A stretch of 11,563 nt of DNA from Chromatiales bacterium (lineage in GTDB: Bacteria; Pseudomonadota; Gammaproteobacteria; UBA6429; Thiohalophilaceae). Location: contig JALTLP010000287.1 in the NCBI GenBank assembly GCA_027001895.1, forward strand, positions 1 through 11,563. Direction: 5' to 3'. The notes beneath the pieces are model-generated. The model was given only the letters and a program-made list of their open reading frames with translations. It was not told the origin of the DNA and made no database searches. Below, in pieces: positions 5,621 through 11,563 of the stretch. The stretch's first letter is position 1, and each line of letters begins with the position of its first letter. The translations under genes and the position numbers were made by a program.

Positions 5621-5941
5621 TTACAATGACTTACGATTTAGAATATGTCTAATCAAATGTCGGTACAAGAAAGATGGAAACGCAAATACAGCAAATAAAC
5701 TGATAAATATCGCGTAAAACTCCCAATCCTGGTGATGAGTAACGCCCATTTCCTTTTTTTCCAGTCCCCATGCAAGCAGAACGGACAACATGGCATAGCC
5801 AAGCCATTCGACCAGCCGCATCCATTCTTTTTTTTCAGCACCAGCAGCCGATGAATAAACAAGGAAGAATTTTTCGCTAATCCACGGCAAGTTTGCCGCT
5901 ATAAACGAAAATAAGAGTAATAGAATGATACTGCTTTGCAT
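5621..5941 (-). CDS. DUF2818 family small membrane protein
   Basis: A 106-residue membrane protein of unknown function. Hydrophobic segments are at about 3-18, 46-60 and 73-93. There is a charged loop AEKKEW at 35-40 and a basic C-terminus (RHLIRHILNRKSL). Sequence and position match the DUF2818 family, which is found directly after nuoN in many beta- and some gammaproteobacteria. The gap after nuoN is 18 bases with no clear Shine-Dalgarno, so it is the likely last gene of the nuo operon and may be translated by coupling. I see no terminator between it and the kinase gene. A link to complex I assembly or function is inferred from context only. Confidence 0.8.
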   Translation of the reverse strand: MQSSIILLLLFSFIAANLPWISEKFFLVYSSAAGAEKKEWMRLVEWLGYAMLSVLLAWGLEKKEMGVTHHQDWEFYAIFISLFAVFAFPSFLYRHLIRHILNRKSL

Positions 5942-5959
5942 AACCGCAGTTTACAGATA

Positions 5960-7399
5960 TTAGCTGGCGGAAACCACCTTCAAGCACAAACTCAGCAGAG
6001 AATCCGGGAATAAGCCAATCATCAGCACGAAGATAGCGTTAAGGCTAATCAGCACAGACATATCCCTGGAACAGCCAACCGGCTCCGTTGCTTCAGGCTT
6101 GTCAAAATACATAATCTTGATAACACGCAGGTAATAAAATGCGCCGATAATGGAAAACACCACACTTGCAACCGCTAACCAGACCATATCTACCGCAACC
6201 ACTTCCTGCAAAACCGATAACTTGGCCCAGAAGCCGAGGAACGGAGGCACGCCTGCCATCGAAAACATCAACACCAACATTAAGAACGCATACCACGGGC
6301 TGCGTTCATTCAGGCCTTTGAAGTCTTCCAGCTTTTCAGCTTCAAAACCCTTGCGGCTAAGCAATATAATCATACCGAATGAACCCAGTGACATTAACGT
6401 ATAAGCAATTGTGTAAAACATGGAAGCAGACACACCTGCCTGGGTACCGGTAACAACACCGAGCATTAAAAAACCAATATGCGAAATGGTGGAATAGGCC
6501 AGCATGCGTTTGATATTAACCTGTGCAATAGCAACGATATTACCAACTGCTAGTGACATCAGGATAAGAAGAATTAAAATATCCTGCCACTGGGCAATAA
6601 CTGAACCCAGCCCGTCAATCAGCAAGCGCATAAGCATGGCAAAAGCAGCCAGCTTTGGAGCCGAACCAATAAAGAGTGTAACGGCTGTAGGTGCACCGTG
6701 GTAAACATCCGGCACCCACATATGAAACGGTACAGCGCCGAGCTTAAAGGCAATACCAATCAGTAAAAACACAATACCAAATACCAGTACCAGCTTGTCG
6801 CTTAGTTGAGCAGCTTGCTGACTGATAGTCGCAAGATCGAGACTGCCGGTTACACCGTAGATCATCGACATACCATATAAAAGCATACCGGATGCGATTG
6901 CGCCCAGAACAAAATATTTCATCGCCGCTTCCGATGCAATTGCCGAATCACGATGCATCGCCACCAGCGCATATAAAGACAGAGAAAGCAGTTCAAGCCC
7001 AAGATAAATTGTCAGGAAGTTATGTGCAGAAATTAAGATCATCATACCAAGGACTGCAAACAGACCCAGCACGTAAAATTCACCTTTAAATAACCCTCTG
7101 TCTTTTAAATAATCTCTGGCATATAAAAAGACTGTGAAAGTTGCTGTATAAATAGCTATTTTGAGTACATCGCCGATACCATCACGAACAAAGGTGTCAC
7201 TAAAAGTAAGCATCGGGCTTGTTGAGAAGCTTGCAACAGTAATCAGTACCGCGATAACCAGGGTGGCTTGCGACAGCATATAGGTTGCACCACGGTTAGT
7301 TTTGTTCAGAAACAGGTCTGTGACAAGGATAATGCAGGCCATTGACAGAATAAATATTTCTGGCAGAGCTGGCATTACATCAGGTATTTGAAAATTCAT
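5960..7399 (-). CDS. nuoN: NADH-quinone oxidoreductase subunit N
   Basis: One of three antiporter-like, proton-pumping membrane subunits of complex I. The 479-residue length and many membrane segments are normal for NuoN. Key charged residues are present: E136 in LGLELLSLSLYA, K161, K219 in FKLGAVPFHMWVP and K249 in SAPKLAAF. These correspond to the E133, K158, K217 and K247 family positions in E. coli. The start ATG is preceded by AAGAGA within about 12 bases. It follows nuoM after 28 bases and precedes the DUF2818 gene. In a sulfur chemolithotroph complex I may also run in reverse to make NADH. Confidence 0.97.
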   Translation of the reverse strand: MNFQIPDVMPALPEIFILSMACIILVTDLFLNKTNRGATYMLSQATLVIAVLITVASFSTSPMLTFSDTFVRDGIGDVLKIAIYTATFTVFLYARDYLKDRGLFKGEFYVLGLFAVLGMMILISAHNFLTIYLGLELLSLSLYALVAMHRDSAIASEAAMKYFVLGAIASGMLLYGMSMIYGVTGSLDLATISQQAAQLSDKLVLVFGIVFLLIGIAFKLGAVPFHMWVPDVYHGAPTAVTLFIGSAPKLAAFAMLMRLLIDGLGSVIAQWQDILILLILMSLAVGNIVAIAQVNIKRMLAYSTISHIGFLMLGVVTGTQAGVSASMFYTIAYTLMSLGSFGMIILLSRKGFEAEKLEDFKGLNERSPWYAFLMLVLMFSMAGVPPFLGFWAKLSVLQEVVAVDMVWLAVASVVFSIIGAFYYLRVIKIMYFDKPEATEPVGCSRDMSVLISLNAIFVLMIGLFPDSLLSLCLKVVSAS

Positions 7400-7427
7400 T
7401 ATCTTTATCTCTTAAACAAAATCATTA

Positions 7428-8945
7428 CTAAAGTTTGGATTGCATAACATGTTGCAATAAATTTTCTACACTTGGTTCCATCACTTCAAGTAACGGTGCA
7501 GGGTATAAACCAAAGAACAACACAGCAACGGCCAGAACACTTAAAATCAGTGCTTCACGCAAATTTATATCGGTTAAAGCAGCAACCTTGTCATTAGCAA
7601 CATCACCAAACAACACTCGTTTAACCATCCACAAGGTATAGGCAGCACCAACAATCAGTGTTATCGCTGCTAAAAAAGCAAACCAGAAATTCGCTTTAAA
7701 GGCACTCAGAATAACCATAAACTCGCCAACAAAACCTGATGTACCCGGCAAGCCAGCATTAGCCATCGAAAACAGTACCATAAAGGCGGCAAACACAGGC
7801 ATGGTATTGACGACCCCGCCGTAATCTGCAATTTGTCGTGAATGCATACGGTCATACATTACACCAACGCACAGGAACATTGCGCCAGAGATAAAACCAT
7901 GCGAAATCATCTGCACGATACCACCTTCAATGCCCATTACAGCACCCGACATATTTGCATCTTTACGAGCAATTGCGAAAATAATAAAAAACCCCAGAGT
8001 AACGAAGCCCATATGGGAAATCGAAGAATAAGCAATCAGTTTTTTCATATCCTGCTGTGCAAGTGCAACAAAGCCGATATAGACAACAGCAATTAACGAC
8101 AGCGAAATCATTAACCAGTCAAGTATGCCACTTGCATCAGGCGTAATTGGCAGAGAAAAACGCAGAAAGCCATAAGCACCCAGCTTTAACATAATCGCCG
8201 CCAGGATTACCGAGCCACCGGTTGGTGCTTCTACGTGCGCATCCGGCAACCATGTATGTACAGGAAACATAGGCACTTTCACCGCAAAGGCCAGTAAAAA
8301 TGCGATAAAAATAAGAATCTGTGCCTCTATACCAAGTTTAAAGGTATGGAAATCAAGAATTTCAAAACTGCCCGACTTAACCGCGAGATAAAGCAAAGCA
8401 ATCAACATAAATACTGAACCAAAAAAGGTATACAGGAAGAACTTGATAGTTGCATATACCCGGCGTGGCCCACCCCAGATACCGATAACGATAAACATTG
8501 GGATCAACATCGCTTCCCAGAACACGTAAAAGACGGCTGCATCCAGTGCTGCAAATACGCCTATCATTAAACCTTCCATAATCAGGAAGGCGGCCATGTA
8601 TTGTGCAACACGGGTTTTAATAACTTCCCAGCCAGCCAGCACGACCAGCATGGTTGTAAAAGTTGTTAAAAGAATTAATGGCATTGATATGCCATCAACA
8701 CCCAGATGGTAATTTATTTTAAATCTTTCAATCCATGAAATATTTTCAACGAACTGCATGGAAGCCAGCTGTGTATTAAACTCGGTATACAGTGGTAAAG
8801 AAATCAGAAAAGTAGCTATAGCAACCACCAGCGTTAAGACTTTTGCTTCCACCGCATTTTTATCACTACCCGTTGCTAACACCAGCATCCCGCCAACGAT
8901 GGGTGTCCAGATAACTAAACTTAATAAGGGCCAATCCATAAACAT
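7428..8945 (-). CDS. nuoM: NADH-quinone oxidoreductase subunit M
   Basis: The middle antiporter-like proton-pumping subunit of complex I, 505 residues. Pump residues are visible: E144 in VFWEAMLIPMF (the same number as in E. coli), K223 in FAVKVPMFPVHTWLPDAHVEAPT, and K254 in AIMLKLGAYGF. The start is ATG at 8945, with AAAGG about 10 bases upstream; an internal Met at residue 3 is also possible. It follows nuoL after 16 bases in the J-K-L-M-N order. No truncation or frameshift is seen. Confidence 0.97.
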   Translation of the reverse strand: MFMDWPLLSLVIWTPIVGGMLVLATGSDKNAVEAKVLTLVVAIATFLISLPLYTEFNTQLASMQFVENISWIERFKINYHLGVDGISMPLILLTTFTTMLVVLAGWEVIKTRVAQYMAAFLIMEGLMIGVFAALDAAVFYVFWEAMLIPMFIVIGIWGGPRRVYATIKFFLYTFFGSVFMLIALLYLAVKSGSFEILDFHTFKLGIEAQILIFIAFLLAFAVKVPMFPVHTWLPDAHVEAPTGGSVILAAIMLKLGAYGFLRFSLPITPDASGILDWLMISLSLIAVVYIGFVALAQQDMKKLIAYSSISHMGFVTLGFFIIFAIARKDANMSGAVMGIEGGIVQMISHGFISGAMFLCVGVMYDRMHSRQIADYGGVVNTMPVFAAFMVLFSMANAGLPGTSGFVGEFMVILSAFKANFWFAFLAAITLIVGAAYTLWMVKRVLFGDVANDKVAALTDINLREALILSVLAVAVLFFGLYPAPLLEVMEPSVENLLQHVMQSKL

Positions 8946-8961
8946 TTAAAACAACCTTTAT

Positions 8962-10932
8962 TTATAATAACGGGTATACAAAAATAATAAGCAAACCACA
9001 TAAGCCGGCAATCATTGCAAATGCATAGGTGTAAAGATAACCGGTTTGCATACGACGCATAATTAATGAGAACCAGCCAACTGTTTTAGCCGAACCATTA
9101 ACAATTAAGCCATCAATTAACATCGCATCAAAATACTTCCACAAAAACTTACCCAGTCCACGACTACCACCAGCAAAAACAATTTCGTTAAAGCGGTCAA
9201 AGCCGTATTTATTAACCAGCACGGTATATATTAAAGAAAGTCGTTGTTGAATTAAGCCTGGAATTTCCGGGCGCTTCATATACAGGAACCATGCTGTAAA
9301 CACACCAGCTGCCGCAAACCAGAATGGCAGAGTTGAAAGCGAATGCAACATCATACCGAATGGGCTATGAAATTCTTTTGCAAGCTCGCCCAACACATCA
9401 TGTTGTGGCAACACAAAAATGGCATCCCCAAAAAAATTACCAAAGGCCATATCGCTAACATACATATAACCAATAACAACAGACGGGATAGCCAGTAAAA
9501 TAAGTGGCAGCGTTACTACCCACGGAGTTTCATGTAAATGAGAACGAGTATGTTCATCCATACGTTCTTTACCATGGAAAACTAAAAAGTACATACGGAA
9601 ACTGTACAGTGCAGTGATAAATACACCAGCAAGTACCGATGCATAAGCAAAACTGTGTCCTGGTGTACTAGAATGTGCGACAGCTTCGATTATAGAATCT
9701 TTAGAGAAGAAACCAGCAAAACCCGGTGTTCCGATTAATGCCAGTGAACCAATTAATGAAGTAATCCATGTGATCGGCAGATATTTTCTTAAACCGCCCA
9801 TCTTGCGCATATCCTGTTCATGATGCATGGCAATAATGACCGAACCGGCACCAAGGAACAACAGGGCTTTAAAGAAAGCATGTGTCATCAGGTGGAACAC
9901 CGCCGCACTGTATGCAGATGCGCCTAGAGCAACCGTCATATAACCAAGTTGTGACAAGGTTGAATAAGCAACGACACGTTTAATATCATTTTGTACCAGC
10001 CCAAGCAGCCCCATAAAGAATGCTGTGATTGCACCGATGGTCATTACAAAGGTTAATGCGGTGGTAGACAGTTCAAACAATGGCGACATACGTGCCACCA
10101 TAAAGATACCCGCTGTTACCATGGTTGCGGCATGTATTAATGCAGAAATAGGTGTCGGGCCTTCCATTGAATCGGGTAACCAGACATGCAAAGGTACCTG
10201 AGCTGATTTGCCCATTGCACCGATAAATAAAAGGATACATATAACAGTGATAACCGACCACTGTGTATCCGGGATAATAGACATGGTTAAGGTATTTACT
10301 TTATCAACATCACCAAAAACTGTTGCATAATCAAGACTGCCGAAATACATTAACACCGCTGCAATACCAAGAAGAAAACCAAAGTCACCTACACGGTTTA
10401 CCAGAAATGCTTTAAGGTTTGCATAAATTGCAGTTGGCTTTTTATACCAGAAACCAATTAACAGGTAAGACACAAGACCTACCGCTTCCCAGCCAAAGAA
10501 TAACTGCATAAAGTTATTAGACATAACAAGCATAAGCATGGAGAAAGTAAACAGGGCTATATAACTGAAGAAACGCTGATAACCATCATCATCATGCATA
10601 TAGCCAATGGTATAGATATGCACCATTAACGATACAAAAGTAACCACGACCATCATCATCGCAGTCAGCTTGTCAATCAAAAAACCAACTTCAAAACGGA
10701 TACCATCACTCACCATCCAGGTATAAACGGAACCATTAAAAATTTCACCGTTTTCAATAACAATATTATTAAATACAACAAGTGACAGGACGCAGGCTAT
10801 CGCCACGCCTGCAATTGCAGCGATATGCGCACCGGTTCGGCCAACCACCTTGCCAAACAAACCGGCAATAATTGAACCGATAAGTGGTGCCAGCACTATC
10901 CAAATATAAACTGTTTGCATATCTTCAAACAC
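8962..10932 (-). CDS. nuoL: NADH-quinone oxidoreductase subunit L
   Basis: The distal antiporter-like proton-pumping subunit of complex I. It is 656 residues long, including the C-terminal extension that forms the lateral helix along M and N. Pump residues are visible: E149 in FFGWEAVGLVSYLLIGFW, K242 in GKSAQVPLHVWLPDSMEGPTP, H267 in SALIHAATMVTAG, and K355 in HAFFKALLFL. These correspond to E. coli E144, K229, H254 and K342. The start shown is a GTG with AAGGG about 8 bases upstream. An ATG four codons in (10920, MQTVYIW) resembles many homologues and is the alternative. It lies 28 bases after nuoK. Confidence 0.97.
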   Translation of the reverse strand: MFEDMQTVYIWIVLAPLIGSIIAGLFGKVVGRTGAHIAAIAGVAIACVLSLVVFNNIVIENGEIFNGSVYTWMVSDGIRFEVGFLIDKLTAMMMVVVTFVSLMVHIYTIGYMHDDDGYQRFFSYIALFTFSMLMLVMSNNFMQLFFGWEAVGLVSYLLIGFWYKKPTAIYANLKAFLVNRVGDFGFLLGIAAVLMYFGSLDYATVFGDVDKVNTLTMSIIPDTQWSVITVICILLFIGAMGKSAQVPLHVWLPDSMEGPTPISALIHAATMVTAGIFMVARMSPLFELSTTALTFVMTIGAITAFFMGLLGLVQNDIKRVVAYSTLSQLGYMTVALGASAYSAAVFHLMTHAFFKALLFLGAGSVIIAMHHEQDMRKMGGLRKYLPITWITSLIGSLALIGTPGFAGFFSKDSIIEAVAHSSTPGHSFAYASVLAGVFITALYSFRMYFLVFHGKERMDEHTRSHLHETPWVVTLPLILLAIPSVVIGYMYVSDMAFGNFFGDAIFVLPQHDVLGELAKEFHSPFGMMLHSLSTLPFWFAAAGVFTAWFLYMKRPEIPGLIQQRLSLIYTVLVNKYGFDRFNEIVFAGGSRGLGKFLWKYFDAMLIDGLIVNGSAKTVGWFSLIMRRMQTGYLYTYAFAMIAGLCGLLIIFVYPLL

Positions 10933-10960
10933 AATAAGAGCCCTTTAAACCTGTAACTAT

Positions 10961-11263
10961 TTAACCATTGAGCGAATCAAGTTCTTCAACATTAATTGTT
11001 CGCTTGTTTCTAAACAACACAACAAGAATCGCCAGACCAATTGCTGCTTCTGCAGCAGCAACGGTTAATATAAAGAATACAAAAACCTGCCCCGCCACAT
11101 CGCCAAGGTAATATGAAAAAGCAATAAAATTGGTATTAACTGCCAGCAACATTAATTCTATCGACATTAAAATAATGATAATATTTTTTCGGTTAAGAAA
11201 AATGCCGGCCACACTAATGCTGAACAGTATCGCACTAAATATTAAATAATCTGATAATGGCAT
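10961..11263 (-). CDS. nuoK: NADH-quinone oxidoreductase subunit K
   Basis: A small three-helix membrane subunit of complex I (100 residues, exactly the usual length) that links the proton path between the peripheral arm and the antiporter-like subunits. The two essential membrane glutamates are at the family positions: E36 in MSIELMLLAVN and E72 in AAAEAAIGLA. AAGAGA lies about 8 bases before the ATG. The gap after nuoJ is 32 bases. Confidence 0.98.
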   Translation of the reverse strand: MPLSDYLIFSAILFSISVAGIFLNRKNIIIILMSIELMLLAVNTNFIAFSYYLGDVAGQVFVFFILTVAAAEAAIGLAILVVLFRNKRTINVEELDSLNG

Positions 11264-11295
11264 TTTATATTCTCTTTAAATAAATACTTTATAAA

Positions 11296-11563
11296 CTACT
11301 TTTTAGCTTCGCTCTGCATCTCGACAACACGCATGCGGTCAGCACGTTTAACAGCAATCTGTTCAACCGGATCCTGTCGTTTTGTGGTCGGACGACGACG
11401 ATGAGTTAAAGCAATGGCCGCAATAATTGCGACAAGTAAAATAACCGAAGCAATCTCAAACGGGTAAACATAAACCGTGTACATCACACTGCCCAGCTCA
11501 CGAATATTGCTGTAATCGGCCGCGTGTCTGGCGGGCTCTGCAAATTGTTCTAAACCAAAATGT
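11296..11563 (-). CDS. nuoJ: NADH-quinone oxidoreductase subunit J, C-terminal part
   Basis: The open frame runs off the right edge with no in-frame stop, so this is the C-terminal 88 residues or so of NuoJ. It contains the family-typical run RELGSVMYTVYVYPFEIAS followed by a membrane helix (LLVAIIAAIALT) and a basic then mixed-charge tail (HRRRPTTKRQDP onward). GTG and ATG codons at 11487 and 11484 are internal, not starts, because the homologous sequence continues upstream of them. It is the first nuo gene in the window; nuoA-I presumably lie further right. Confidence 0.95.
   Translation of the reverse strand, partial: HFGLEQFAEPARHAADYSNIRELGSVMYTVYVYPFEIASVILLVAIIAAIALTHRRRPTTKRQDPVEQIAVKRADRMRVVEMQSEAKK

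Noticed and set aside
7440..7457. TTGCA and TGCAA arms in inverted orientation near the 3' end of nuoM, resembling the dyad sites
   Set aside because: The spacer is 8 bases rather than 3 and the site is inside the nuoM coding region; treated as chance.
9008..9020. TTGCAAATGCAT in the nuoL coding region as a possible fifth dyad
   Set aside because: The spacer between the two TGCA cores is 2 bases and it is coding sequence; similar near-misses in nuoM (about 8059) and nuoL (about 10420) have wrong spacing too.

Overview
The window looks like chromosomal DNA of a sulfur-oxidising proteobacterium, most likely a gammaproteobacterium. The evidence is soxYZ, a periplasmic DsrE-like protein and a nuoJKLMN-DUF2818 arrangement of the beta/gammaproteobacterial type. 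The lineage is inferred from gene content and moderate to low GC, not from a phylogenetic marker. No gene-free stretch exceeds 300 bases.

Layout, left to right. Positions 1-240 hold a degenerate copy of an initiator tRNA running off the left edge, a strong terminator, an intact tRNA-fMet and its sigma70-type promoter, all on the minus strand. Positions 241-1342 hold soxY and soxZ on the plus strand with an upstream dyad site, a candidate promoter and a terminator. Positions 1393-1911 hold a minus-strand, signal-peptide-bearing DsrE-family gene that converges on soxZ, separated from it by two terminators. Positions 2124-5496 hold a two-component system on the minus strand. It consists of a Cache-type periplasmic sensor kinase and an NtrC-type response regulator, with the two genes overlapping by 11 bases. 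Positions 5621-11563 hold the distal end of the complex I operon on the minus strand (nuoJ partial, K, L, M, N, then a DUF2818 gene).

How the parts fit. Complex I puts electrons into the quinone pool or, run in reverse, makes NADH in chemolithotrophs. SoxYZ is the periplasmic carrier on which thiosulfate sulfur is oxidised. The rest of the Sox system (soxXA, soxB) is not here. The two-component genes sit between nuo and the sulfur genes.

The main find is a perfect dyad, TGCA-N3-TGCA. I found exactly four copies by eye, all in intergenic DNA: upstream of soxY, upstream of the DsrE-like gene, and two upstream of the kinase gene. This predicts one small regulon (the two-component genes themselves, soxYZ and dsrE-like) under the adjacent response regulator. 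That regulator keeps its ATPase motifs but has lost the GAFTGA loop that NtrC-type proteins use to contact sigma54, and I see no sigma54 promoter upstream of soxY. An unusual, probably sigma70-linked mode of sulfur-gene control is therefore inferred.

From memory of related genomes, nuoN(-DUF2818) is often followed by tRNA-fMet, rimP, nusA and infB. The sulfur and two-component genes may be a cassette placed into that junction.
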